Part shown: one piece after another, positions 25,904-33,735 of the stretch | How positions within the stretch are numbered: position 1 is the first letter of the stretch | Layout of the letters: the number at the start of each line of letters is the position of its first letter | DNA from: an uncultured Acetatifactor sp. | Lineage (GTDB): Bacteria > Bacillota > Clostridia > Lachnospirales > Lachnospiraceae | Assembly (NCBI GenBank): GCA_910586835.1 | Contig: CAJUJU010000008.1 | Coordinates: 16,756-80,755 of the forward strand | Direction of reading: 5' to 3' | DNA length: 64,000 nt | The notes under the pieces: generated by a model | What the model was told of the DNA's origin: nothing | Database searches by the model: none | Seen by the model: only the letters and a program-made list of their open reading frames with translations | Made by a program: the position numbers and the translations under genes

Positions 25904-28333
25904 TCAGTCTACCTTCAGAATCAATCCAAGAATCCTCCTGGCACAGGTTTCCATCTCTGCCCTGGTAATCGCGCCGATCTCCATGGCCTGAAGCAGTCTC
26001 TCCGGGAATCCGCATCCCATCTTCATATCGTTTCCGGCGGCGGCTTCCTTGTAATGCTCTCCGTGGGTCCACCAGTCCGTTGTCACCATGCCCTCAAAGC
26101 CCCATTCACCGCGCAGAATATCCTCCAGCATTTCCCTGTTCTCGGAGGCTCTGTGCCCGTTGATGATATTGTAGGAGGACATTATGCTCCAGGGCTTTGC
26201 CTCCTTCACGATCATCTCGAAGCCCTTCAGATAAATTTCACGGATCGCCCGCTCGGAAGCTCTGGAATCACTTTCCACCCGGTTTGTCTCCTTGTTGTTC
26301 AGGGCAAAATGCTTCACCGTAGCCGCCACATGGTTACTCTGAATCCCCTTTACCATGGCGCCCGCCATCTTTCCGGTCAGGAAGGGATCTTCGGAATAAT
26401 ACTCAAAGTTTCTGCCGCAGAGAGGACTTCTGTGGATATTGATGGCAGGGGTCAGCCAGGCGCCGATGTTGTTTTCCTTTGCCTCCGCAGAGCCTGCAGC
26501 TCCCACCTGTTCCACCACCTCGGGATTCCAGGTACAAGCCAGCATGGAGGAGCAGGGCCAGGCCGTAGTGCAGACGCCGCACTGAGGCGCAATCCTCACA
26601 CCCGCAGGTCCGTCCGCCGTCATGATGTTGGGCACGCCGTAATCCGGCAGATTTCCGTAGCCAAAGGTGTTTGCCACACCCGTGTTGGGCTGTCCTCCCA
26701 AAAGCTCTGCAAGCTGCTCGTCGGGAAGCTTTGCCACAAAGTCATCCAGTGTCATTCTTCCCTCTGCCACATCAATCAGCTTCGGCCTGTTGTCCGGATT
26801 GCCCCAGAGGCGATAGCCGTCCCGGTGCTTCACCGCAGGTGTAAGCCCGGAGGTTTCTTCCACCGGCAGCCTGTCAGGAAGTGCGGTGGCATCCGTATCC
26901 ACGGGCTCTCCCTGGGGAAGCTCCTCATAGCTGCCGTCTGCCAGCATACGCTTGCTCAGCCGGGTGGGAACCATCCTGGCAGAAAGCTGCTCCGTAATCA
27001 CATCCTCATCCAGCACCATCACATAATTGTCCTCCACGGTATCCCGCACGGAGGTGCCCACATAGAAGTGATATTCTCCCTTTTCCAGGACGTAGGCCGA
27101 TTTTGCCACCTTCCCCAGATCGTCATAGGACGCCATATCGTTGATCTGGAAGCGCAGCACGACAGTCTGGGTCTCTCCCGGCTGCAGCAGTCTGGTCTTG
27201 CGGAAAGCCACCAGCTCTTTCGCCGGCTTGCCCAATTTTCCCTGGGGTGCGCCGTAGTAGACCTGCACCACCTCTTTTCCCGCGGTTTCTCCTATATTAC
27301 AGACATCCACCATCACCCGGAGATGATGCTCTCTTTTCTCCACCACAGGCATGGAGAGCGAAAACTTTGTGTAGGACAATCCGAAACCGAAGGGATAATT
27401 CACCTTTTCCGCCGCGCCCGGAACAGTCTCAAAATAGCGATAGCCCACATAAATATCGTCGGTGTACTCCACATAATCATCCGACTCATGGAAATTGTAT
27501 GTAGAGGGATAGTCCTCCAGCTTCTTTGCAAAGGTGTCGGAAAGCTTTCCGCTGGGATTTCCCTCTCCGATCAGCAGCTCTGCCGCCGCCAGGCCGCCCT
27601 CGATACCACCCTGCCAGGCCATGAGGACAGACTGAATCTTCTCCTCTTCGGCAAACCAGTCGGTATCCACCATGCCGCCCACATTCATCACCACGACCAC
27701 CTTGGGGAAGCTGTTCTTCACCGCATCCACCATGGCCTTCTCCGCATGAGTCAGATAAAAATCGCCGTCCTCGAACACCTCTGTCTCCGCGTCCTGCTTC
27801 TGCTCCTGCCCTGCGATGGCAACATCCTCGGTCTTGTTCTTTTTGTCATAGATACTCTTTCTGTCCCAGCCTTCTCCCGAGAACCGGCAGATACTGATAA
27901 TGGCCGTGTCGGTAAACGCTCTCGCCTTTTTCAGCAGATCCTCCGGCAGCGCGGGCTCCACGGTCATCCCCGGCTCCCTGCCCTGTGCGTACTGATCCTT
28001 TACGTTCTTTCTGTAGTAATCCGCAAGTTCCTCAAACACCTCTACATGACCGGACTTTTTCTTCAGCCCCTCGTAAAGATTGCGGGTGTATGCTACCGTC
28101 ACGTCGCCGCTTCCCCCGCCTCCCTTCACATAGTCGAAGGTCGCCTTGCCGAACAGCGCCACCCTGCTTCCCCTTGCCAGCGGCAGCACATTGTTCTGAT
28201 TCTTCAGAAGCACCATGCCCTCCTTTGCCGCGTCCTTGGAAAGCGTTATGTGTTCGCTGCTTCCCGTGATGCGCCGTCCGTCCTCCCCCAGGGGTAAAAC
28301 CGGCTGATACTTTGCCCTTGCCCATCTCTTCAT
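25904..28333 (-). CDS. Family 3 beta-glucosidase, domain-permuted
   Basis: An 809-aa cytosolic GH3 enzyme with the domains in reverse order. The (alpha/beta)6 sandwich comes first (EGMVLLKNQNNVLPL, KGGGGSGDV, VVVVMNVGGMVDTDWF). A fibronectin-III-like domain follows (PFGFGLSYTKF to LEKGEYHFYVGTS, about 330-450). The TIM barrel is last, with NIMTADGPAGVRI, GRNFEYYSEDPFLTGK, KHFALNNKE and the nucleophile aspartate in GMVTTDWW. There is no signal peptide, so it acts on imported beta-glucosides or similar short sugars. It lies at the end of the AraC-GH88-DUF2264 series but has its own promoter. Confidence 0.95.
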   Translation of the reverse strand: MKRWARAKYQPVLPLGEDGRRITGSSEHITLSKDAAKEGMVLLKNQNNVLPLARGSRVALFGKATFDYVKGGGGSGDVTVAYTRNLYEGLKKKSGHVEVFEELADYYRKNVKDQYAQGREPGMTVEPALPEDLLKKARAFTDTAIISICRFSGEGWDRKSIYDKKNKTEDVAIAGQEQKQDAETEVFEDGDFYLTHAEKAMVDAVKNSFPKVVVVMNVGGMVDTDWFAEEEKIQSVLMAWQGGIEGGLAAAELLIGEGNPSGKLSDTFAKKLEDYPSTYNFHESDDYVEYTDDIYVGYRYFETVPGAAEKVNYPFGFGLSYTKFSLSMPVVEKREHHLRVMVDVCNIGETAGKEVVQVYYGAPQGKLGKPAKELVAFRKTRLLQPGETQTVVLRFQINDMASYDDLGKVAKSAYVLEKGEYHFYVGTSVRDTVEDNYVMVLDEDVITEQLSARMVPTRLSKRMLADGSYEELPQGEPVDTDATALPDRLPVEETSGLTPAVKHRDGYRLWGNPDNRPKLIDVAEGRMTLDDFVAKLPDEQLAELLGGQPNTGVANTFGYGNLPDYGVPNIMTADGPAGVRIAPQCGVCTTAWPCSSMLACTWNPEVVEQVGAAGSAEAKENNIGAWLTPAINIHRSPLCGRNFEYYSEDPFLTGKMAGAMVKGIQSNHVAATVKHFALNNKETNRVESDSRASERAIREIYLKGFEMIVKEAKPWSIMSSYNIINGHRASENREMLEDILRGEWGFEGMVTTDWWTHGEHYKEAAAGNDMKMGCGFPERLLQAMEIGAITRAEMETCARRILGLILKVD

Positions 28334-28397
28334 AATGTTTTGTACCTTTCTCGTTCTATAATTATTTTACAGAGTCCGCAGTTATCCTGCTAAGGCC

Positions 28398-28426
28398 ATT
28401 GTAATATAGCCGCTGTGCAAATTCAA
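28398..28426 (-). promoter_or_regulatory. Promoter for the GH3 gene
   Basis: TTGAAT and TACAAT are spaced 17 nt on the minus strand, in the 116-nt gap between the DUF2264 and GH3 genes. The leader would be about 60 nt. Confidence 0.55.
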
Positions 28427-28449
28427 CGAATACTTTCACAAACAATTCC

Positions 28450-30294
28450 TCACAGCCATCTCTTTCCTTCCAGCTCCAGCACCCTCTCTCCATGGCGGAT
28501 CCGGATGAACCCGTCAGACAAATCCGCGGCGGGAAGCTCCTCACCCTCCCGTTCCATTCCGTCTCCGTAAAAATAATCCGCAATGCAGTGTTCTCCCGGC
28601 TCCAGCTCATAGCAGATTGTGGGAATCAGAGTGATACCGTACATCAGATTTGTGTTGGGGAACGGCGTTACCAGCCTGGCTCTGCCGTTTCCGGAAAGAC
28701 AGACTGCCCCGGCATTTCCCCAGGGAAAGCTGCAGCAGGCGCGCTCACCTGTCTGCTCTGTCATAGAAGGCTCCATACGCCGAAGTCCGTCCTCCGCCGG
28801 AATCGCAAACCCTCCGTCTGCCAGTTCAATCCGCTTTGTTGTCCGGACAAAGTGCACTCTCACATGTCCCTTATCCAGAGGTATCACCAGACTCTCCACC
28901 CTCACCCCCGGCATCAGCCCATACAGCGTTCTGGTGCAGTTTTCCGTCACCTCAAATTGTTCCGCCTCCCGGCGCATCCGCCAGAAATTATCCCCCGCTT
29001 CCGTTCCGGCCAGCGTGTTGTCAAAAGCGCCGTCCTCCAGCTCCGTTCCCCTGGATATACTGAAGCCGAAGCGGTTGGAATAGACAAATTTCTGATATTT
29101 TGCCTCCGTGTTTCCGAAATTGCCGGACTTCTGCCCCGTGGGATAAAGCAGCGTGTGCCCGCTTTCCTCATGAACGGCAATCATGTTGGGATGACCCAGC
29201 AGCCGCTTCCTGTTTAACACCGGCTTTTCCTCCGGACTTTTCCAGAACGGATGCTCTCCGGAGAGCGCCAGAACCAGAAAGGTCTTGAAGCTCCAATAGG
29301 GAGAGCCGGGGCCGTTGTAGCGCTCGCTCATAATCAGATTGGGATACTGATATCCGATGGTGAGGATTCCGCCCTTGTCAAAGATCGGTTGGCTTCCCCA
29401 GTATCTCAGATTTCCCAAAATCAGCGCTTTCAGCTCTCCCATGGGCACATCCGCCCCGGCGAACGCCATGGCGGCAAACGCCGCGCTGTGGGCAAACCGA
29501 TAGGTCAGGCTGCGCCCGTAGGGAACCTCTCTGCCCTCCCGGTCGAACCAGTGTATAAAATCCGGATAAAACTGCGCTGCCCTCTCTCTCAGCCTGCCGC
29601 AATATTCCGGCTCCCGTTCCTTCATCTGCTCCGCATAGATCAGCCCGTAATAGTGCATGGCAAAGGGTATGTAATAATCCTTCTGCCCGGGATGCCCGTC
29701 AAAATACCAGCCCTCCCCTTCATAGCACCGCTCCACCACCTCCAGATCATCCTTCCGGCATGCTTCGCTGTGCGGCAGCCCAAGCTTCAGAAACAGCACA
29801 TTCACAAGCACACGGAAGAATCTCCAGTTGTTGGCATGCACTTTATGGCTGTTGATCTGATTCAGCCAACAGTCTACGTTTTCCCTCTGTCTGTCCGTCA
29901 GCGGATCCCAGAATACATGCGGTGCAAGCAGCAGGGCATTGACCACCGCCGCCATCTCCACCATTTTCTGGTCAAAGTCCCACACATCCTGCCAGTATTC
30001 CTCATGGGCGGGATCCGTGCCGTGAATCAGGCCTCTTCTGGTCAACTCCTGCCACGCTTCTATCTCCTGCCTCTGCTCCTTTGGCAGGCCTTCGTTATCA
30101 CCTGCAAACAGCGGCCCCAACCCCCAGAGTACCCGGGAATACCCCTCCATGCGAATGGATCCCTCCCCGTAATGGGCGGAGGTGTTCCCGATTATCAGCT
30201 GTGCTCCGCCTCTGCTGTAATGCTCCTTCAGAGGGCGGATCCAGTCCAGCAGCAGCATTGCCATGTCGTCCCTTGTCCTGAGCTCTCTCATCAC
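28450..30294 (-). CDS. DUF2264 domain protein
   Basis: A 614-aa protein. The N-terminal two thirds (HYGEGSIRMEGYSRVLWGLGPLFAG, NNWRFFRVLVNVLFLKLG, YIPFAMHYYGLIYA) match DUF2264, an all-alpha toroid-like fold found in polysaccharide-use loci. The last 200 residues are beta-rich. There is no signal peptide. Its start overlaps the GH88 stop by 4 nt (ATGA), so the two work together, probably on uronic-acid or rhamnogalacturonan-derived oligosaccharides. No catalytic role is established for the family, to my knowledge. Confidence 0.88.
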   Translation of the reverse strand: MMRELRTRDDMAMLLLDWIRPLKEHYSRGGAQLIIGNTSAHYGEGSIRMEGYSRVLWGLGPLFAGDNEGLPKEQRQEIEAWQELTRRGLIHGTDPAHEEYWQDVWDFDQKMVEMAAVVNALLLAPHVFWDPLTDRQRENVDCWLNQINSHKVHANNWRFFRVLVNVLFLKLGLPHSEACRKDDLEVVERCYEGEGWYFDGHPGQKDYYIPFAMHYYGLIYAEQMKEREPEYCGRLRERAAQFYPDFIHWFDREGREVPYGRSLTYRFAHSAAFAAMAFAGADVPMGELKALILGNLRYWGSQPIFDKGGILTIGYQYPNLIMSERYNGPGSPYWSFKTFLVLALSGEHPFWKSPEEKPVLNRKRLLGHPNMIAVHEESGHTLLYPTGQKSGNFGNTEAKYQKFVYSNRFGFSISRGTELEDGAFDNTLAGTEAGDNFWRMRREAEQFEVTENCTRTLYGLMPGVRVESLVIPLDKGHVRVHFVRTTKRIELADGGFAIPAEDGLRRMEPSMTEQTGERACCSFPWGNAGAVCLSGNGRARLVTPFPNTNLMYGITLIPTICYELEPGEHCIADYFYGDGMEREGEELPAADLSDGFIRIRHGERVLELEGKRWL

Positions 30295-31412
30295 CAGTAC
30301 AGCCTCCAGTCTCTCGTCAGCCTCATCAGGGCTTCCATATAGAAATAATCGCCCCAGATGGTAGATTCCTCCTGCCCGTCATGGCGATGGTACATCCCCT
30401 CTGTCAAAATGCCGTTCACATTTTCCATGCCTTTTGTGGTGTATTTTTCCCTCAGACTCCTCATGACAGTCTCCGCCAGGCTCAGACAGCTTTCCGCCTC
30501 CCCATCACTCACATGACTGCACAGCTCCAGAAGGCCGCATACATAGATGCTGGCCGCAGAGGTATCACGGATATCCGGCTGTTCATCCGTAAAGGTAAAA
30601 TCCCAATAGGGAACCCAGTCCGCCGGAAGATTTCTGCGAAACACCTCCGCCGCCCTCCGGGCCACCTGCAGAAAGCGGGAATCCCCGGTATACCTGTAGG
30701 ACAGCGCGTATCCGTAGACCGCCCAGGCCTGTCCTCTGGCCCAAATCGACTCATCCGCATATCCCTGATGGGTTTTACCGCAGACTGCCTCCCCTGTATC
30801 CGGATTCATCAGGTAAGTATGATAGGTGGAAGCGTCCGGCCGCACAAGTGTCCCGGACGCGGTCAGGGCATGATTTTCGGCAATTTCCGCCAGCTTCTCA
30901 TCCCCCGTCCAGTACAGCAGGGGCAGATTCAGCATGGTGTCTATGATGATCTTTACATCCGGATATCCGATGCCCATCTCCCCCCACGCCTGAATGTATT
31001 TTCCCTTTTCATTGTAACGTTCCGCCAGCAGCCGGGCTGCCCTGCGGGCCAGCTCCTCCGCCCTCCTGTCTCCCGTCGTCTTATAACAGGCCACGCAGGA
31101 CAGCGTATACAGGAAGCCCAGATCATGACTGATGCCGCGCTTCCGGTCCAGCCTGTCCTGAAAGCTGTCAAGATGTTCCTTCTCATACTTCCGGAAAACT
31201 TCGTCCCCTGTGTACTCATAGGCCAGATAACACATGCCCACAAAAAAGGACGAGGTCCAGAGTACATTTTCCTCCGGAGAATATCTGTTTTTCACACTCA
31301 CATGGGGATAACTCCCCACAAACAAATCCAGATTCTCTCTCAGAACCGATACTATGTATGCCAGTTCCTCCTGATATGCCGTTTTGTTTATACTCTCTTT
31401 CCAGACTTTCAT
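30291..31412 (-). CDS. GH88/105-type unsaturated glucuronyl or rhamnogalacturonyl hydrolase
   Basis: A 373-aa (alpha/alpha)6-barrel hydrolase that removes the unsaturated uronic acid left by polysaccharide lyases. Diagnostic segments are RGISHDLGFLYTLS with a catalytic aspartate, IIDTMLNLPLLYW, HQGYADESIWARGQAWAVYGY and DTSAASIYVCGLLEL. It has no signal peptide and so acts on imported oligosaccharides. The GGAGGG ribosome site lies just before the ATG. It is the first enzyme gene after the AraC regulator and is coupled to DUF2264. Confidence 0.93.
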   Translation of the reverse strand: MKVWKESINKTAYQEELAYIVSVLRENLDLFVGSYPHVSVKNRYSPEENVLWTSSFFVGMCYLAYEYTGDEVFRKYEKEHLDSFQDRLDRKRGISHDLGFLYTLSCVACYKTTGDRRAEELARRAARLLAERYNEKGKYIQAWGEMGIGYPDVKIIIDTMLNLPLLYWTGDEKLAEIAENHALTASGTLVRPDASTYHTYLMNPDTGEAVCGKTHQGYADESIWARGQAWAVYGYALSYRYTGDSRFLQVARRAAEVFRRNLPADWVPYWDFTFTDEQPDIRDTSAASIYVCGLLELCSHVSDGEAESCLSLAETVMRSLREKYTTKGMENVNGILTEGMYHRHDGQEESTIWGDYFYMEALMRLTRDWRLYW

Positions 31413-31471
31413 GGCAGTCCCTCCTGTATTACATTTTTTGAAACTACGGATATCCTTTTGCCGAAAGTTTC

Positions 31472-32335
31472 CTATCTGCTTTTGTTTTCACTTCTGTACT
31501 GAACGGGCGTCCTGCCCGCGGCCTTCTTGAATACCTGGGAAAAATAGGACTGGGAGGAAAAGCCCAGCATGTTGGAGATCTGGGCGACAGAATAGTTGGT
31601 GGACTCCAGAAGAGATTTTGCCTCCTGAATCCTTTTTTCCAGAAGATAGCTGATGGGAGAACAACCTGCGTATTTCGTAAAGGCATGAGCCATATAATAT
31701 TTGTTCATATGTGTCAGCGCAGCCAGGGTATCCAGGGAAATGTCCTCCGCATAATTGGCGTCAAGATAATTTTTGATCTGGGCACATTCTCTGTTCAGCA
31801 GGCTGTTTTCCTCCTCCACAACAGACAGGTGGTCGTTCCGGAGCATACAGACCAGAAGAATCTCCAGCAGGTTCTGGCAGACCGTCTCATAATTGTCCTG
31901 TTTCTGGGAAATCTCCTCCAGCATAATATTCAGATAAGCAAAGACGTTTGCGCTCTGCACATTATATTTGTACACCGCGCCGGAGGCCGTCTGTATGCAA
32001 AGACCGTCCTGGGCCGAGACAATATTTTCAAACGAGAAGGAAAGCCCCTCTATTCCCAGCACAATATAGTCCAGAGGCGCTGTATCCAGCGATTTTTCGG
32101 TATGCTGCACATGGGGATTGATGATAACCATGTCGTTTTTGCCCACAGGGAACTCCGAGCCCTCAGCCAGAAAGGTTCCCTTTCCGTCCACCACATAAAA
32201 CAGCTCGCTGAAGGGGTGAGCGTGGAGAATGCTCTGCCAGTCGCCCTCATACTTTGATGTGGTGACGTATAAAAGCCTGGAATGGTCAAAGAAGGAAAGC
32301 TTGTCGTTCTCCAGACGATGTCTTGTGTTCCCCAT
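31472..32335 (-). CDS. AraC-family regulator of the glycan module
   Basis: A 287-aa protein with a cupin sensor domain (HAHPFSELFYVVDGKGTFLAE, KNDMVIINPHVQHTE) and a C-terminal double helix-turn-helix (EDISLDTLAALTHMNKYYMAHAF in outline, YSVAQISNMLGFSSQSYFSQVF, AAGRTPVQYR). It is divergent from the NahK-like gene and precedes GH88-DUF2264-GH3 on its own strand, a position typical of a local regulator. One 17-bp half-site overlaps its -35 region, which fits autorepression. Confidence 0.94.
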   Translation of the reverse strand: MGNTRHRLENDKLSFFDHSRLLYVTTSKYEGDWQSILHAHPFSELFYVVDGKGTFLAEGSEFPVGKNDMVIINPHVQHTEKSLDTAPLDYIVLGIEGLSFSFENIVSAQDGLCIQTASGAVYKYNVQSANVFAYLNIMLEEISQKQDNYETVCQNLLEILLVCMLRNDHLSVVEEENSLLNRECAQIKNYLDANYAEDISLDTLAALTHMNKYYMAHAFTKYAGCSPISYLLEKRIQEAKSLLESTNYSVAQISNMLGFSSQSYFSQVFKKAAGRTPVQYRSENKSR

Positions 32336-32373
32336 GATATGTTCCCCCCTTCGTCACACATAATAGTGACTTA

Positions 32374-32402
32374 ACTATAACAGATTTTATATATTTTGTC
32401 TA
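32374..32402 (-). promoter_or_regulatory. Promoter of the AraC/GH88 arm
   Basis: TAGACA and TATAGT are spaced 17 nt on the minus strand. The left 17-bp half-site (32384-32400) covers the spacer and part of the -35 box. Confidence 0.6.
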
Positions 32403-32475
32403 TCAATTGTATCAAAACACAACATATATAAAACGAACGCCCCATATTTTATTTACAGGACAAAATATATAAAAT
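32384..32475. promoter_or_regulatory. Perfect 17-bp inverted repeat, likely AraC operator pair
   Basis: ATTTTATATATTTTGTC (32384-32400) is repeated as its exact reverse complement (32459-32475), with 58 bp between the two. The pair is centred in the divergent region. The left copy overlaps the AraC promoter, and the right copy lies about 60 bp upstream of the opposing transcription start. This is the usual geometry for a regulator that represses itself and activates the other arm, possibly by looping. Confidence 0.7.
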
Positions 32476-32492
32476 TCCGGGCAACAATCGGC

Positions 32493-32521
32493 TTGCATCT
32501 TAACACTGTTTTCATTATACT
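32493..32521 (+). promoter_or_regulatory. Promoter of the NahK-like/5'-nucleotidase arm
   Basis: TTGCAT and TATACT are spaced 17 nt on the plus strand. A start near 32528 gives a leader of about 68 nt before the ATG at 32596. Confidence 0.6.
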
Positions 32522-32595
32522 TAATGATAATATTAATTCCCGGCAGTCATGCCGACCCCAGCCCGGAATATGGTTCGGGCAGATCAGGAGAACAC

Positions 32596-33735
32596 ATGCT
32601 GAATGAAAACCTTGTCCCCGACCGAATCAGTCAGGTCATTTCCCGCTTTGCCGCAGAGGGCAGGCTGACGGAAACCCAGCCCTACGGAAACGGGCACATC
32701 AACGACACCTTTCTGTTGACCTTCCGCACGGAAGACAATCATACGAAGCGATACATATTGCAGCGGATGAACAACAATATTTTCAAAAATCCATGTCAGC
32801 TTATGGAGAATGTGGTTAACATTACGGAATATCTGCGGAAGATGATTCTCTCTCAGGGCGGCGACCCGGACAGAGAGACCCTGAATGTGGTCAGAACCCT
32901 GGACGGGGCAAGCTATTATGAGGATGACAGCCACAACTTCTGGAGAGTCTTTTTATTTATAGAGGATACGATTTGCCTGGAGATGGTGGAAAGTCCCAGA
33001 GATTTTTATGACAGCGGCGCGGCTCTGGGCAACTTCCAGAGAATGCTTGCCGATTATCCGGCGGAAACCCTCCATGAGACCATTCCCGACTTTCATCATA
33101 CTCCCTCCCGCTTTCTTGCCTTTCAAAGGGCAGTGCAGGAGGATAAACTGGGCAGAGCCGCACAGGCCGCGGAGGAAATCGCGTTTGCCCTGGCCCGGGA
33201 AAAGGATACGGCAGCACTCACAGACCTGCTCCAGGCAGGAAAGCTGCCCCTGCGGGTAACACACAATGACACAAAGCTGAACAACATCCTCTTTGACAAA
33301 ACCACCAAAAAAGCGTTGTGCATTGTTGATCTTGACACCGTCATGCCTGGCCTCTCCCTTTACGACTTTGGAGACTCCATCCGTTTCGGAGCCAGCACGG
33401 GAGCGGAGGACGAACCGGATTTAAGCCGGATCGAGCTGGATCTGACTCTTTTTGAAGCTTTCACGGAAGGATTTTTGAAGGGCTGCGCCGGGAGCCTCAC
33501 CCCGGAGGAGATCCGGCTGCTGCCCATGGGCGCCAAGCTTATGACTTACGAATGCGGCATACGATTCCTGGCAGATTTTCTGGAGGGAGATTCCTACTTT
33601 AAAATCCATCGGGAAAACCATAACCTGGACCGGGCAAGGACACAGTTCAAGCTGGTGGCGGATATGGAAAAGAAATGGGATCAGATGGCCGAAATCGTAG
33701 AAAAATGTACAGAAAGGCAGGTTCACACCACATGA
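32596..33735 (+). CDS. N-acetylhexosamine 1-kinase-like (NahK-type) phosphotransferase
   Basis: A 379-aa kinase of the aminoglycoside phosphotransferase fold. The N-terminal PYGNGHINDTFLL and YILQRMNNNIFKNP closely resemble bifidobacterial NahK, which phosphorylates GlcNAc or GalNAc at C1. The catalytic loop is VTHNDTKLNNILFD and the metal-binding loop is IVDLDTVMPG. The ATG at 32596 follows AGGAG, so the upstream in-frame ATG at 32524, which overlaps the -10 region, was rejected. The next gene overlaps the stop by 4 nt. The exact hexosamine is unknown, and other sugar kinases of this fold remain possible. Confidence 0.85.
   Translation: MLNENLVPDRISQVISRFAAEGRLTETQPYGNGHINDTFLLTFRTEDNHTKRYILQRMNNNIFKNPCQLMENVVNITEYLRKMILSQGGDPDRETLNVVRTLDGASYYEDDSHNFWRVFLFIEDTICLEMVESPRDFYDSGAALGNFQRMLADYPAETLHETIPDFHHTPSRFLAFQRAVQEDKLGRAAQAAEEIAFALAREKDTAALTDLLQAGKLPLRVTHNDTKLNNILFDKTTKKALCIVDLDTVMPGLSLYDFGDSIRFGASTGAEDEPDLSRIELDLTLFEAFTEGFLKGCAGSLTPEEIRLLPMGAKLMTYECGIRFLADFLEGDSYFKIHRENHNLDRARTQFKLVADMEKKWDQMAEIVEKCTERQVHTT

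Noticed and set aside
26054..28297. A 747-codon open frame on the plus strand across the GH3 gene
   Set aside because: It lies entirely antisense to a clear GH3 enzyme with intact motifs. Its translation is rich in His, Arg and Leu with no recognisable domain, which is a codon-bias shadow. It has no ribosome site of note.
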